Assembly: GCA_007128005.1 (NCBI GenBank)
Contig: SKYF01000046.1
Location: 1-54,395, forward strand
Direction: 5' to 3'
Length of the DNA stretch: 54,395 bases
Source of the DNA: Bdellovibrionales bacterium
GTDB lineage: Bacteria > Bdellovibrionota > Bdellovibrionia > Bdellovibrionales > UBA1609
Made by a program: the position numbers and the translations under genes. The notes below the pieces were generated by a model, which saw nothing but the letters and a program-made list of their open reading frames with translations, did no database searches and was not told where the DNA came from. Shown here piece by piece: positions 32,875-43,635 of the stretch. How positions within the stretch are numbered: position 1 is the first letter of the stretch; each line of letters starts with the position of its first letter.

Positions 32875-33435
32875 TCAGGCCTTTTCGACCTGTACAAAAT
32901 CCAATTCAACTGGAGTTGGTCTACCAAAAATACTGACCAACACCTTTACTTTGCCCTTTTCTTCATTGATGTCCTCAACTGTGCCGTTGAAGTTGCTAAA
33001 GGGGCCATCTATCACCATGACGTTCTCACCTGTGGCAAACTTGACCTTGGGCCTTGCCTTCTCCGCCCCTGTCTCCATTTGCTTAGCAACTCTAAGAACC
33101 TCGTGCTCAGGAACTTCTGGGGGTCTCACTTTTCCTCCGACGAAGCCAGACACCTTCGAAGCACTGCGCACCAAGTGCCAGGTCTCATCACTCATGTTCA
33201 TTTGCACAAAAATATAACCTGGAAAAAACTTTCGTGAACGGGTGGCTTTCTTTCCCTTCACCAATTCAACCACATTTTCTGAGGGAATCAGAATTTCCCC
33301 AAAGTGCTCTTCCATCTTCATGGAGCGAGCTCTCTCCTCAATAGACGCCTTCGCCGTTGCTTCACAGCCTGTCTGCGTATTAACTATATACCACTTAAGG
33401 TTTGAAGAATCCTGGCTTTCCAAAACACACCTCAA
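32875..33435 (-). CDS. nusG: Transcription termination/antitermination factor NusG
   Basis: KWYIVNTQTGCEATAKASIEERA...RKFFPGYIFVQMNMSDETWHLVRSASKVSGFVG...GENVMVIDGPFSNFNGTVEDINEEKGKVKVLVSIFGRPTPVELDF. Confidence 0.97.
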   Translation of the reverse strand: MRCVLESQDSSNLKWYIVNTQTGCEATAKASIEERARSMKMEEHFGEILIPSENVVELVKGKKATRSRKFFPGYIFVQMNMSDETWHLVRSASKVSGFVGGKVRPPEVPEHEVLRVAKQMETGAEKARPKVKFATGENVMVIDGPFSNFNGTVEDINEEKGKVKVLVSIFGRPTPVELDFVQVEKA

Positions 33436-33809
33436 TTCACAATAAACCGAATCAAATTTCCTGAGAGAAAATCAAAAACACCTAAAATGGCCGCAGCCAG
33501 AAGCAACATCACGCAGACAACAGTAGCCATCGCAATAGTGTCCCTTCTTGAAGGCCAGACGACCTTGCGCAGCTCTAAGAGCACCTCATCCGCCCAAACC
33601 CCAATGCTGGCACTAAATTGAAGAATAGCGAAGGTCAAAAATCCCACCGCCACTGGAAGACCATGGGCAATGACCTCATTGGTGTAAGCACGGGCCACAA
33701 AGGCAAAAGTCCCTGCCAGAGCATCAAACGTCAAGCTCACCACAAACCCAGCCAAAAAAGCTGCTGCCGCAAAAGCCAGTGTTAAAATCTTCTTGTTTGA
33801 CTGCTCCAT
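33432..33809 (-). CDS. secE: Preprotein translocase subunit SecE (three predicted TM segments)
   Basis: LLELRKVVWPSRRDTIAMATVVCVMLLLAAAILGVFDFLSGNLI; position between tRNA-Trp and nusG. Confidence 0.93.
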   Translation of the reverse strand: MEQSNKKILTLAFAAAAFLAGFVVSLTFDALAGTFAFVARAYTNEVIAHGLPVAVGFLTFAILQFSASIGVWADEVLLELRKVVWPSRRDTIAMATVVCVMLLLAAAILGVFDFLSGNLIRFIVN

Positions 33810-33831
33810 CGTCTTCACTCACCTCTTCAAC

Positions 33832-33907
33832 TGGCAGGGCAGGAGGGATTCGAACCCACAACCTACGGATTTGGAGTCCGTCGCTCTACCATTAGAGCTA
33901 CTGCCCT
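33832..33907 (-). tRNA. tRNA-Trp (CCA)
   Basis: AGGGCAGTAGCTCTAATGGTAGAGCGACGGACTCCAAATCCGTAGGTTGTGGGTTCGAATCCCTCCTGCCCTGCCA on minus strand; acceptor stem AGGGCAG/CTGCCCT, encoded CCA. Confidence 0.96.
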
Positions 33908-33921
33908 CTAATTTAAATAGC

Positions 33922-33948
33922 TATGGGGACCTTAAAAAGGTCCCCATA
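33922..33948 (-). terminator. Strong hairpin between tuf and tRNA-Trp
   Basis: tatggggacct-taaaa-aggtccccata, perfect 11-bp stem, 5-nt loop; no clear U tract on the minus strand, so termination or RNA processing. Confidence 0.5.
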
Positions 33949-33983
33949 TTTCTCAAACACAAACTGCTCTACTCTGCTTAAAA

Positions 33984-35174
33984 TCACTCAACAATTTCTG
34001 TTACCACACCAGCACCCACTGTGCGACCACCTTCTCGGATCGCAAAGCGCAGTTCTTTTTCCATGGCGATGGGAGCAATGAGCTCCACATTCATCTCCAC
34101 TCGGTCACCGGGCATAACCATCTCTGTGCCCTCTTTCAGAGTCACTACTCCCGTGACGTCTGTGGTTCGGAAATAGAACTGAGGACGGTAGCCGTTAAAG
34201 AAGGGGGTGTGACGACCTCCCTCTTCCTTGGTCAAGACATAGGCCTCACACTTAAACTTTTTGTGGGGCTTAATAGACCCGGGAACCGCAAGGACCTGAC
34301 CTCTTTCCACATCTTCTTTCTTAGTTCCACGCAACAGACAGCCAGCGTTGTCTCCAGCCTGCCCTTCATCAAGAAGTTTGCGGAACATCTCAATTCCTGT
34401 CACAGTTGTCTTTTGGGTGTCGCGAATTCCCACGATCTCCACTTCCTGACCAACTTTGACAATTCCACGCTCAATCCGACCAGTCACAACTGTTCCACGA
34501 CCAGAAATAGAGAATACGTCCTCAATAGGCATCAAGAAGGGCTTGTCCACCACTCGAGCGGGCTCAGGAATGTAGGCGTCCACAGCCTCCATGAGCTTAG
34601 CAATCGCGCCAGCGCCAATATCGCTCTCATCACCTTCAAGAGCCTTAAGAGCTGAACCTTTGACGATAGGGATGTCGTCGCCGGGGAACTCATACTTAGA
34701 CAGGAGCTCGCGGATTTCCAACTCAACCAGGTCAAGCAGCTCAGCATCGTCAACCATGTCCACTTTGTTCATGAAAACCACGATAGCAGGAACACCCACC
34801 TGGCGGGCCAAAAGGATGTGCTCACGGGTTTGAGGCATAGGACCATCAGCCGCAGAGACAACCAGGATAGCGCCATCCATCTGGGCTGCACCCGTGATCA
34901 TGTTCTTCACATAGTCAGCGTGACCAGGACAGTCTACGTGAGCGTAGTGACGGTTGTCTGTCTCATACTCAACGTGAGCAGTCGAGATGGTGATTCCACG
35001 CTCGCGCTCCTCTGGAGCTTTATCGATCATATCGTAAGCCATCGCCTGGGCCTTACCCTTTTTTGACAACACTGACGTGATCGCTGCAGTCAAAGTTGTT
35101 TTTCCATGGTCAACGTGCCCAATGGTACCAATATTGACGTGCGGCTTGGACCGATCGAATTTTTCCTTAGACAT
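33984..35174 (-). CDS. tuf: Elongation factor Tu
   Basis: [36 protein letters not shown]...[49 protein letters not shown]. Confidence 0.99.
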   Translation of the reverse strand: MSKEKFDRSKPHVNIGTIGHVDHGKTTLTAAITSVLSKKGKAQAMAYDMIDKAPEERERGITISTAHVEYETDNRHYAHVDCPGHADYVKNMITGAAQMDGAILVVSAADGPMPQTREHILLARQVGVPAIVVFMNKVDMVDDAELLDLVELEIRELLSKYEFPGDDIPIVKGSALKALEGDESDIGAGAIAKLMEAVDAYIPEPARVVDKPFLMPIEDVFSISGRGTVVTGRIERGIVKVGQEVEIVGIRDTQKTTVTGIEMFRKLLDEGQAGDNAGCLLRGTKKEDVERGQVLAVPGSIKPHKKFKCEAYVLTKEEGGRHTPFFNGYRPQFYFRTTDVTGVVTLKEGTEMVMPGDRVEMNVELIAPIAMEKELRFAIREGGRTVGAGVVTEIVE

Positions 35175-35404
35175 TTACGCTCTCCTCCTGGTTCCCGAAT
35201 TTTTCAACTCAGAAAAATTCTTGTGTTTAAAGTTTGCTGTTTCTTAAGTCGTTTTTAATTATCTGAATCTCAATTCTTCGTAATCTTTTTACTGTACTCT
35301 TCTATCTCTAAAAATCTTTTAAGTTTTTAACTTTCTTCAAATTCTCTTTCAAAACTAGGCCCCGCTCTACCCCGCAAGCCCTTTGCAGTTCTATTTAGCC
35401 CTGT

Positions 35405-35480
35405 TGGAGCCCATGGTGAGACTCGAACTCACGACCTCACCCTTACCAAGGGTGTGCTCTACCCCTGAGCCACATGGGCC
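35405..35480 (-). tRNA. tRNA-Thr (GGT)
   Basis: GGCCCATGTGGCTCAGGGGTAGAGCACACCCTTGGTAAGGGTGAGGTCGTGAGTTCGAGTCTCACCATGGGCTCCA. Confidence 0.95.
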
Positions 35481-35505
35481 AATGCAAAACCACCAATATC
35501 AAAAA

Positions 35506-35582
35506 TGGAGCGGGAGACGGGTCTCGAACCCGCAACCCTCAGCTTGGAAGGCTGATACTCTAGCCAATTGAGCTACTCCCGC
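35506..35582 (-). tRNA. tRNA-Gly (TCC)
   Basis: GCGGGAGTAGCTCAATTGGCTAGAGTATCAGCCTTCCAAGCTGAGGGTTGCGGGTTCGAGACCCGTCTCCCGCTCCA. Confidence 0.96.
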
Positions 35583-35649
35583 ACCAAACAAAAGCATTTA
35601 AATTTTCAAACAACTTCCACTCACAAAACTCACTCACCAGCACTCAAAA

Positions 35650-35735
35650 TGGTGGAGAGAGTAGGATTTGAACCTACGTAGGCAAAAGCCAACGGATTTA
35701 CAGTCCGTCCCCTTTAACCACTCGGGCATCTCTCC
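35650..35735 (-). tRNA. tRNA-Tyr (GTA), long variable arm
   Basis: GGAGAGATGCCCGAGTGGTTAAAGGGGACGGACTGTAAATCCGTTGGCTTTTGCCTACGTAGGTTCAAATCCTACTCTCTCCACCA. Confidence 0.96.
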
Positions 35736-35753
35736 ACATCAACAGCTCAAAAC

Positions 35754-35829
35754 TGGAGCTGGCTAAGGGACTCGAACCCGCAACCTGCTGATTACAAATC
35801 AGCTGCTCTACCAATTGAGCTAAGCCAGC
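35754..35829 (-). tRNA. tRNA-Thr (TGT)
   Basis: GCTGGCTTAGCTCAATTGGTAGAGCAGCTGATTTGTAATCAGCAGGTTGCGGGTTCGAGTCCCTTAGCCAGCTCCA. Confidence 0.96.
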
Positions 35830-35928
35830 CAAAACACAGGCAAATTCACAGCCTCCAAGCAGCGCAAAGCTATGCCCCGTGACACGTAATCGCAATTACT
35901 ACTTGAAACCCTCAAGGCGAGTCAAAGA

Positions 35929-36771
35929 CTATTTGCCGATATTTTTTATGCTCGCCCACTGTCTCTGAGTCTCGGCCAAGGCCACCGCGCAGGCCACGGA
36001 GACGTTGTAGCTGGCGGCAGAGTTGGCCTGTGCAATGGCGACCTGCTCATCGCAAGCTCTGAGCACCGGCACCCGAACCCCCTTGTCCTCAGAACCCAAG
36101 ACCCAAACAACTTTCTCAGGCATGTCCAAACTCCATAATTGACGCGCCGAATCTCCAGCCTTTAGGGCGAAAATCCAAAAGCCCATATCCTTGAGACGCC
36201 CCAAGGCCGAAGCCAAATTTGTCTCAGACCACAGAGGAACATATTCAGCCCCTCCACTCGCCACTTTAGCCGCAGTTGGGGTCAATCCGACCGAGCGCAT
36301 ATCTGGAATGAGAACCCCCGAAACTCCCATCAGCCAGCTCGTGCGCAGCACTGCCCCTAGGTTGTGGGGGTCTTCCACTCCATCTAAGGCGACCAACAGA
36401 CATCGATCCCTAGAAGCCAGATCTTCCCAGTCTAACTGAGGCGAGGAGCTCACAGCCAGACACACCCCCTGATGGCCAGCCCCCAATCTTGTCAGATGCT
36501 CCGCCGAAACCAACCTCAGGGGAATTCGCTGAGTTTGGAGCCAACCTCCAAGCTCTGCCAGCTCCTGTGACCTCTCCCAGTCCTGACGCAGCCAAGCTCC
36601 TTCAATGTCTTTGGGCCTGACCTGGATGACTTCCCGTACGGAGTGAAGCCCTATAACAAGGCGAGAACCTTTTGAGTGCTCAAAACCTATAGATCCTTTA
36701 GATGCCGCCCTGCCAGGCCGGGGCTGGGGTCTGGGTGAGGACTGAGATCGACCTGAGCGCCGAGATTTCAT
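35929..36771 (-). CDS. rlmB: TrmH/SpoU-family RNA 2'-O-methyltransferase (RlmB-like)
   Basis: LVIGLHSVREVIQ...CLLVALDGVEDPHNLGAVLRTSWLMGVSGVLIPDMRSVGLTPTAAKVASGGAEYVPL...VWVLGSEDKGVRVPVLRACDEQVAIAQ..SAASYNVSVACAVALAE. Confidence 0.92.
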   Translation of the reverse strand: MKSRRSGRSQSSPRPQPRPGRAASKGSIGFEHSKGSRLVIGLHSVREVIQVRPKDIEGAWLRQDWERSQELAELGGWLQTQRIPLRLVSAEHLTRLGAGHQGVCLAVSSSPQLDWEDLASRDRCLLVALDGVEDPHNLGAVLRTSWLMGVSGVLIPDMRSVGLTPTAAKVASGGAEYVPLWSETNLASALGRLKDMGFWIFALKAGDSARQLWSLDMPEKVVWVLGSEDKGVRVPVLRACDEQVAIAQANSAASYNVSVACAVALAETQRQWASIKNIGK

Positions 36772-36778
36772 GGCGATT

Positions 36779-37474
36779 TCAAACTCCTGCCAATTCAGCA
36801 AAAATACTCTGGGCCGCCAAAGCCGGATCCTTGGCCTGAATCACCGGACGGCCTACCACAAGAGCAGAGGCCCCTTGAACCATGGCCTGAGATGGAGTCA
36901 TCACCCGCTGCTGATCCCCTAAGACCTCACCTGGGGACCGAACACCTGGTGTAACAAAGTAGCCCTCGGAAAACTCTTGGCGCAGCATTGCCACCTCAAG
37001 AGGCGAGCACACCACTCCCCTCAACCCTGAACTCTTTACCATAGTGAGCATTTGGCCCATATGTTCGACCACAGACTGGTCACGCCAATGGGTGGGAAGT
37101 TGGTCTTGAGTGAAGCTGGTGAGCACGGTCACTGCCAGGACTCTGAACTCCCTTTGCTGCTGAAGCTTGGCCTCCAATTCAGCCAACTCAGTCAAGGCCT
37201 TTAAGCCATTGGCCGCATGGACTGTCACAAAGCTCGCACCCAAGTCAAAACCGGCCTGGACTGCGGCCAAAAGGGTCGAGGGAATATCGTAGAACTTGAA
37301 GTCGAGAAAAACTGGAGCCCTCTGTGAAATACGCCGAACAAAGTCTGGACCGTAACGCAGACACAGGCGGGGGCCAATTTTATATCCCCCCACCGACTCC
37401 ACGGTCAGATCCACCAATCTGAGGGCCTGAGTGTCTGAGTCTACATCCAGGGCTAGGAACCAGGGACTCTTCAC
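36779..37474 (-). CDS. pyrF: Orotidine-5'-phosphate decarboxylase
   Basis: WFLALDVDSDTQALRLVD...VFLDFKFYDIPSTLLAAVQAG...FVTVHAANGLKAL...FVTPGVRSPGEVLGDQQRVMTPSQAMVQGASALVVGRPV. Confidence 0.95.
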   Translation of the reverse strand: MKSPWFLALDVDSDTQALRLVDLTVESVGGYKIGPRLCLRYGPDFVRRISQRAPVFLDFKFYDIPSTLLAAVQAGFDLGASFVTVHAANGLKALTELAELEAKLQQQREFRVLAVTVLTSFTQDQLPTHWRDQSVVEHMGQMLTMVKSSGLRGVVCSPLEVAMLRQEFSEGYFVTPGVRSPGEVLGDQQRVMTPSQAMVQGASALVVGRPVIQAKDPALAAQSIFAELAGV

Positions 37475-39207
37475 TGGAGCTCCTTGAGTTTTTCAAGCAG
37501 GGCACCAACAAGAGACTTGGGGCTTACTTTGATTATGCTCTTATTTCGCCTTTCGACGATCTCCACCTCGGCCTGCTGGAGCCCCCGCGAGCCCAGGTTG
37601 ATCCGCAAAGGAAAACCCAGCAAGTCTGCATCTTTAAACTTCACCCCAGGCCTTTCTGCGCGGTCATCGATAAAGACTTCATAGCCGTCAGCTGTCAAAG
37701 CCACTTCGACCTCTTCCACCAGAGACTGAACCGCAGGCTCATCGGGGTCGAGCATACAAATATGGACATGAAAGGGGGCCACAGATGGAGGCCAAATAAT
37801 CCCATCCTTGTCATGGTTCTGTTCGATGACGGCCTGAATACTGCGGCCAATACCAATGCCGTAACAGCCCATCTCGATGGGCTTTAACTGCCCGTCTTCG
37901 CCCAAAAACTGAGCTTCCATAGCCTGACTGTATTTGGTCCCCAGATAAAAAATATGTCCCACCTCAATGCCCCGATAGGCCTTGAGCTGCCCTTGCCCCT
38001 GAGGGTTGGGATCTCCCTCTTGGGCCATGCGCAAGTCGGCCACTTGAGTGAGCTTGAAGTCTCCCCGCCGGTGACTGACTCCCTTAAGATGAAAGCCGTC
38101 ACGGTTGGCACCCACTATATAATTATCCATTCTCTCCACAGCTTGGTCCACATATATAGGAATTTTAAGTCCCAACGGTCCGCAGGAGCCCGGCCAAGCT
38201 CCCGTGAGGTCCTTGACCTCCTGGTCCACCAAAAGGCGGGGAGGGTTGGCTAGCCTAAGAGCATTTTTGATCTTCACCGGGTTGGCCTCGTCACTGCCTC
38301 GCAGCAGCACGCAGATCGGCTCCTGAGCCTCTGTCATAAAAAACATAGTTTTCACCAATTGCTCAGGGCCAATTCCAGTGGACTTGGCCAAATCCGCAAT
38401 GGTTTTCAGCCCAGGAGTGGCAAACTCCTCGGGAGCCCCCCCTTGGACGGAGGCCTTATCACTCGATGCAGTCCCGCTTTCTTCCTTTAAGAGAGCCGGG
38501 CAGACCTCCACATTAGCGGCAAATAAGCCGTCTTCAGACACCAGTAGCTGATCCTCACCACTGTCGGCGAGAATATGAAATTCCTCGGAGCGGTTGCCGC
38601 CAATATTGCCGCTGTCGGCCGCGACCACCACAAAGCGGGCGCCCAGGCGAGTGAAGATGGCCTGATAGGCCTCGCGCATCAGCTGATAGCTGCCCTCGGC
38701 CCCCTCTTGATCCCGATCAAAACTGTAGGCGTCTTTCATCAAGAACTCACGGCCGCGCATCAACCCAAAGCGGGGGCGAATCTCGTCGCGATACTTGGTC
38801 TGGATCTGATAGAGGTTAAAGGGCAGATCCCTGTAACTCTTGACGTCTTTACGAACGAAGTCCGTGATCACTTCTTCATGGGTGGCGCCCAGGCAAAATT
38901 CGTGACCATTGCGGTTTTTAAATTTCTGTAAGCCCTCGCCCATCTCCTGCCAGCGGCCTGTCTCCTCCCAAAGCTCTTTAGGCTGCACCATGGGCATCAG
39001 CAGTTCCTGACAGCCCCTCTTGTTGAGCTCCTCTCTTACAATTTGCTCAAAGCGGCGGATGGCCTTGAGGGCGAGCGGCCCATAGGTATAGATCCCAGCC
39101 GCTACTTTACGGATCATACCCGCCCTCATCATCAAAACATGGCTAGGAATTTCTGCATCGGCAGGGGCTTCGCGCAGAGTAAACAAATAACTCTTTGACC
39201 ACTTCAT
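37471..39207 (-). CDS. proS: Prolyl-tRNA synthetase (long type with editing domain insertion)
   Basis: [62 protein letters not shown]...FCLGATHEEVITDFV...YQIQTKYRDEIRPRFGLMRGREFLMKDAYSFD. Confidence 0.97.
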   Translation of the reverse strand: MKWSKSYLFTLREAPADAEIPSHVLMMRAGMIRKVAAGIYTYGPLALKAIRRFEQIVREELNKRGCQELLMPMVQPKELWEETGRWQEMGEGLQKFKNRNGHEFCLGATHEEVITDFVRKDVKSYRDLPFNLYQIQTKYRDEIRPRFGLMRGREFLMKDAYSFDRDQEGAEGSYQLMREAYQAIFTRLGARFVVVAADSGNIGGNRSEEFHILADSGEDQLLVSEDGLFAANVEVCPALLKEESGTASSDKASVQGGAPEEFATPGLKTIADLAKSTGIGPEQLVKTMFFMTEAQEPICVLLRGSDEANPVKIKNALRLANPPRLLVDQEVKDLTGAWPGSCGPLGLKIPIYVDQAVERMDNYIVGANRDGFHLKGVSHRRGDFKLTQVADLRMAQEGDPNPQGQGQLKAYRGIEVGHIFYLGTKYSQAMEAQFLGEDGQLKPIEMGCYGIGIGRSIQAVIEQNHDKDGIIWPPSVAPFHVHICMLDPDEPAVQSLVEEVEVALTADGYEVFIDDRAERPGVKFKDADLLGFPLRINLGSRGLQQAEVEIVERRNKSIIKVSPKSLVGALLEKLKELQ

Positions 39208-40601
39208 AGGCCCACCTCAATGCCGTAAGACTTTATCTTACGGTGTAGATAGCTGCGCTCAAGACCAATCAATTCAGCCGTTTTGCTAATGTTGCCGTTA
39301 TTCTCAGCAATCTTCTTCAACAAAAACTCCTTTTCAAACTGAGCACGAGCCTCGCGAAAGCTAATCAGGCCATCAGCAGAGCGAGGCATCTCGCCGCCTT
39401 CAGCAAAGACTTGCCCCCCGACCTGACCGTCCCAAAGGCCTGCAAACCTCAGGTCGTGACAGTCAACAAACTCACCTGGGGTCAGAATATAAATGCGCTC
39501 AATAAAATTGCGCAGCTCACGCACATTCCCGGGCCAACTGTGTTGCATCAAGGCCTTGATTGCCTCTGGCGAAAACACCTTGCGCGGAAAGCCCCCCTCC
39601 CGGGCAAACTGCTCACTGAAATGGTCGACCAGGGCTGGCAAATCCTCCCTCCGCTCAACCAAAGGGGGCACAACAAAGGGGATCACATTGAGGCGATAGT
39701 AGAGATCTTCACGAAAACGCCCGGCCTTGATTTCTTCTGGAAGACTTTTATTTGTAGCTGCTATGACCCGAACATTGACTTCTATGGATTCGTTGCCCCC
39801 CACCCTCTGAAACCTTCTCTCCTGTAAGATCCTCAATATCTTGGCCTGGGCCTCTAGACTCATATCTCCAATCTCATCTAAAAAAAGCGTCCCCCCCTGG
39901 GCATGGTCAAACTTTCCCTTCTTAGTCCGCTCTGCGCCAGTGAAGGCACCCTTCTCATAGCCAAAAAGCTCGCTTTCAATTAACTCTGTTGGAATGGCCG
40001 CGCAGTTCACCTCAATAAATGGCCGCCCGGCCCGTGAGCTCAAATAGTGAATATTTTGCGCGACTAACTCTTTGCCGGTGCCATTTTCACCCTGGATCAA
40101 AACCCAGGAGTGACTTGGGGCGACCCGCGCGATCATTTGCTTTAAAGTCACCATTGGTTCTGACTGACCAATGAGTGCTATGCTCTTCCTCAATTTGTTG
40201 AGCAGAGCTCTCTTTTCACCCTGTTCACTCTGAAAGGACAAAATATTCTTCAGGGTGATAGCTATTTTGTCCATTGAGAGGGGTTTTTCCACGAAGTCCC
40301 AGGCCCCACTCTTTACGGCCTTGACAGCTGTCTCAATGGTTCCGTGGCCAGACATTATAATAAACTGAACTTCTGGATGGCGGCTCTTGGCGACATTCAG
40401 AACCTCTAGGCCATCCATTTCTCCTGGCATCCAAATATCCAACAACACCACATCAGGCTGAAACTCCAAGATAGTCTGTAAACCACTGGCGCCATCTCCT
40501 GCTGTTGCCACTTCATAGCCATCATCCTTTAAAGAGGCTGATAGCACCTCCCGAATGGCTGACTCATCATCTACAATGAGTATTCTTGCCAAATCTTTCA
40601 T
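39204..40601 (-). CDS. ntrX: NtrC-family response regulator (NtrX-like): receiver + sigma54 AAA+ + HTH
   Basis: [27 protein letters not shown]...[18 protein letters not shown]...[39 protein letters not shown]...[31 protein letters not shown]. Confidence 0.88.
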   Translation of the reverse strand: MKDLARILIVDDESAIREVLSASLKDDGYEVATAGDGASGLQTILEFQPDVVLLDIWMPGEMDGLEVLNVAKSRHPEVQFIIMSGHGTIETAVKAVKSGAWDFVEKPLSMDKIAITLKNILSFQSEQGEKRALLNKLRKSIALIGQSEPMVTLKQMIARVAPSHSWVLIQGENGTGKELVAQNIHYLSSRAGRPFIEVNCAAIPTELIESELFGYEKGAFTGAERTKKGKFDHAQGGTLFLDEIGDMSLEAQAKILRILQERRFQRVGGNESIEVNVRVIAATNKSLPEEIKAGRFREDLYYRLNVIPFVVPPLVERREDLPALVDHFSEQFAREGGFPRKVFSPEAIKALMQHSWPGNVRELRNFIERIYILTPGEFVDCHDLRFAGLWDGQVGGQVFAEGGEMPRSADGLISFREARAQFEKEFLLKKIAENNGNISKTAELIGLERSYLHRKIKSYGIEVGL

Positions 40602-42880
40602 ATTTCCTGCTCCTCAAGGCCCTCAGTTTTAAAGACTCTCGCCCAATCAGCCGCCTCCACCACTGGCAATTCAATCACCACTCGGGTTCCCTGAGGCTCA
40701 TTGGCAAACGCCCTTATAAAACCATGGTGGTCTTCCACGCTGCGCTTAACAATCGCCAGCCCCAGACCAGTGCCGTTCTCCTTTGTTGTCACATAGGGTT
40801 CAAAAATTTGATCTCGTAAAGCATAGGGCACCCCACAGCCGTTGTCAGCCACCTGAATTCTGACGATCTGCAGCAAGGAGTCATAGTGAGTTGAAATCTC
40901 TATTCGACCTGCCTCACGGCTCTTCAATGCCGCCAAAGCATTGTCCACAAGGTTGGTCATCGCTCGGCGAATTTGATCAGGGTCGAAACGAAACTTGGGA
41001 AGAGAGGGGTCTGAGTTGAAAACAATTTCTACCTGACGGTGAGCCGCTCGAAACAAAACCAAAGCGTCCTCAATTGTCTTGTTCAGATCGGCCGTCACCG
41101 GGTTGGACCTTGGCATGCGCGCAAAATTACTAAACTCATTGACTAGATTTTTTAGATCATCCACCTGGTGAATAATCATTTGAGTGCACTCATTGAAGGC
41201 GGGGTCGGTCAGGGAGCTAGAAAACTTCTTTTGTAAGCGCTGGGCTGAGAGACGAATGGGGGTCAATGGATTTTTGATCTCATGGGCTATGCGCCTGGCC
41301 ACCTCTGTCCAGGCCTGAGCCCTTTGGGCACTGAGCACGGGACTCAGGTCATCGAAAACCAGCACCTTACCCAACTCTCGACGCTGGTCATCGTAGAGCA
41401 CCGATAAAGTCATCTGCAGAGGCACGGAACGTCCTCCAACAGTGATGCGAAATTCCTTCTGTAAGCTCTCCGCGCGATGCTTTTTCATAGTCTCCAGCAG
41501 GTCCTCAAACACCGCGTAGTGCTCCTTGACCAACACCTCCTTGGCTGGGCGTCCGACGTATCTCTCTGGGTTAATTTTTAAAAGTTTTGCCGCATGATGA
41601 TTGATCATGGTGATCACACCATCTTGATCCACTGAAACCACACCCGTACTCACATTGGCTAATACAACTTTAATATAGCGCATATGCTCGTCCAAGCGAG
41701 AGAGGGTCTCCTTTAAATTGAGGTTAGCATCTTGAACCTCTCGCTCGGACTTGGCCAATGCTCCCGTCATCTGATTGAAGTGGGAAATCAGCTGATTGAT
41801 CTCAGCCGAACCTGAGGATATATCCACCAGAGCATAGTCACCCTTTGCCACTCGCTGTGTGGCACCTCCCAGCTCCTCAAGAGGTATGGACAGCTGTCGC
41901 GCCAAATAAAACCCAAACCAAGTCGCCCCTAGCAGGATAACTAGGGTCATCAACACCAAGATAATTAGATATATGGATTTTAAAGGATACTCCAAGGGAT
42001 TGACATCGCGAAAATCCTCATAAGCTGCCGCGATATCATCAATCTTTGCAATCAAAGACAAGGGCACAAAACTTGAAACCACCAAAGCTCCGGGCTGTCC
42101 TCCAAGATAAAGGGGAACAATGACACGAATAAGATTTCCCTCATCAAAATGATGAATGGTGCTGGCCTCCGCCCTTTCACTTAAACCTCTTTGCAAAAAT
42201 TCCAAGGAGACCGGAGGGATATTTGGCAAAAACTCATCCCGTGAAGTGACAAGTATTCTTTCTCCTAAGAGATCGGGGTAGAATTCCACGGCATCTAAAG
42301 CGTAAGTACTGCTCAAGTCTATCAACTTTTGGCCTATGTCTTTGTCTGCCGCGGCCTCTAAACCCCGAGCAATTCGGCCTGCAAAGTGATAGTTCTTTCG
42401 ACTGGCCATCATGTAGTAGGCGTTGGTAATCTCAAGAGAGCTCTTGAGAACACCTGCCATCTTGTCACTGAACCACTTGTCAAAACTGTTATTGATATAA
42501 AAAACCGACACCAGGAACATCAGGGCTGTGGGAACAAAGCTAAAACCCACAAAGGCAGCAATCAACTTTCCCTTTAGAGTGCTGCCAAGAACCCCCTGCT
42601 GCTTTTCCGCAAAGACCTTCACAACATTGCGAAAGATCAAAAACATTAAAAACAGAAAGAGGATGATGTTGAAATTAACTAGGCCAAAAAAGAAGACGGA
42701 GTGAACAAAGGGCAGGGATTGGCTGATGTCAAATAGCCTAAATTCCACCCAGGTCAAAACCAGAAAGAGGAGACCCAGAGGGATCACAAACAGCAGCTCT
42801 CTGCGGCGCTTGCGTGACTCCTGGATCTCCTCCTGCTGAGGATCAGTGGGTTGTTGGCCTTGTCCTGTATCTGACGTCAC
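40598..42880 (-). CDS. ntrY: NtrY-like membrane sensor histidine kinase (TM, HAMP, PAS, HisKA, HATPase)
   Basis: Several N-terminal TM segments; HAMP region [92 protein letters not shown]. Confidence 0.88.
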   Translation of the reverse strand: MTSDTGQGQQPTDPQQEEIQESRKRRRELLFVIPLGLLFLVLTWVEFRLFDISQSLPFVHSVFFFGLVNFNIILFLFLMFLIFRNVVKVFAEKQQGVLGSTLKGKLIAAFVGFSFVPTALMFLVSVFYINNSFDKWFSDKMAGVLKSSLEITNAYYMMASRKNYHFAGRIARGLEAAADKDIGQKLIDLSSTYALDAVEFYPDLLGERILVTSRDEFLPNIPPVSLEFLQRGLSERAEASTIHHFDEGNLIRVIVPLYLGGQPGALVVSSFVPLSLIAKIDDIAAAYEDFRDVNPLEYPLKSIYLIILVLMTLVILLGATWFGFYLARQLSIPLEELGGATQRVAKGDYALVDISSGSAEINQLISHFNQMTGALAKSEREVQDANLNLKETLSRLDEHMRYIKVVLANVSTGVVSVDQDGVITMINHHAAKLLKINPERYVGRPAKEVLVKEHYAVFEDLLETMKKHRAESLQKEFRITVGGRSVPLQMTLSVLYDDQRRELGKVLVFDDLSPVLSAQRAQAWTEVARRIAHEIKNPLTPIRLSAQRLQKKFSSSLTDPAFNECTQMIIHQVDDLKNLVNEFSNFARMPRSNPVTADLNKTIEDALVLFRAAHRQVEIVFNSDPSLPKFRFDPDQIRRAMTNLVDNALAALKSREAGRIEISTHYDSLLQIVRIQVADNGCGVPYALRDQIFEPYVTTKENGTGLGLAIVKRSVEDHHGFIRAFANEPQGTRVVIELPVVEAADWARVFKTEGLEEQEI

Positions 42881-43134
42881 TGTAGTTTTTGATACATATC
42901 TTTGCCCACTTGAAAGGCAGGGCCACCTTTATTGATCAACTGCATGCATATGCTACGGGCATCGTCTTTTTTCAGAGGGGCTGCCTCATCCCTGCTGACT
43001 CCTGAGTGATAAACGGCTGTCTGCAATAAAAGTCGAGCATTGTATGCACTCACTTTTTGACTGAGGTTTTTATAAAAATCCTGCAAAGTAACACTCGACA
43101 TCTCACTGGGGCCTGAGGCAGTTGTATCAGACAT
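42877..43134 (-). CDS. Small hypothetical protein (85 aa)
   Basis: ORF overlapping the ntrY-like start by 4 nt; [85 protein letters not shown]; no family recognised. Confidence 0.7.
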   Translation of the reverse strand: MSDTTASGPSEMSSVTLQDFYKNLSQKVSAYNARLLLQTAVYHSGVSRDEAAPLKKDDARSICMQLINKGGPAFQVGKDMYQKLQ

Positions 43135-43149
43135 TTTCTCTCCTTTATT

Positions 43150-43635
43150 TTATTTGTTGGGTTCAATTTCTCTCAATAATTGAATCATTTCAACCATCAC
43201 GTCAGCCGCCTCAGCACCCTTGTTGCCCATGCTGCCTCCGGCCCGATCCAGGGCCTGCTCCTCGTTTTCGGTGGTCAAGACTCCAAAGGCCACTGGCTTT
43301 TTGTATTCGAGCTGCAGCTGAGCACAGCCCCTTTCCACCGTCCGACATACGTAATCATAATGGGAGGTCTCACCGCGAATGACGGCCCCCAAGGCCACCA
43401 CCCCTTGACAGCCACGATCCAACAAGGCCTTGGCAGCCAATGGCACCTCGACAGCTCCCGGAACTCGAACACGCAGGATCTGTTCGGCCTGCAGTCCCAG
43501 CTCCAAAAGTCGATCCACAGCTCCCCGTTCCAACTTGTCCGTCACCTCCGAGTTAAAACGGGCCGTGACCACCCCAACAGTTTTAAGGTTCTCAGACGAT
43601 AGGTTTCCCTGTAACAGCTGCCCTTTATCTAGCAC
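43150..43635 (-). CDS. ribH: 6,7-dimethyl-8-ribityllumazine synthase
   Basis: VGVVTARFNSEVTDKLERGAVDRLLE...RVPGAVEVPLAAKALLDRGCQGVVALGAVIRGETSHYDYVCRTVERGCAQLQLEYKKPVAFGVLTTENEEQALDRAGGSMGNKGAEAA. Confidence 0.96.
   Translation of the reverse strand: MLDKGQLLQGNLSSENLKTVGVVTARFNSEVTDKLERGAVDRLLELGLQAEQILRVRVPGAVEVPLAAKALLDRGCQGVVALGAVIRGETSHYDYVCRTVERGCAQLQLEYKKPVAFGVLTTENEEQALDRAGGSMGNKGAEAADVMVEMIQLLREIEPNK

Noticed and set aside
35383-35571. 62-aa plus-strand ORF over tRNA genes
   Set aside because: Runs antisense through tRNA-Thr and tRNA-Gly; typical spurious ORF.
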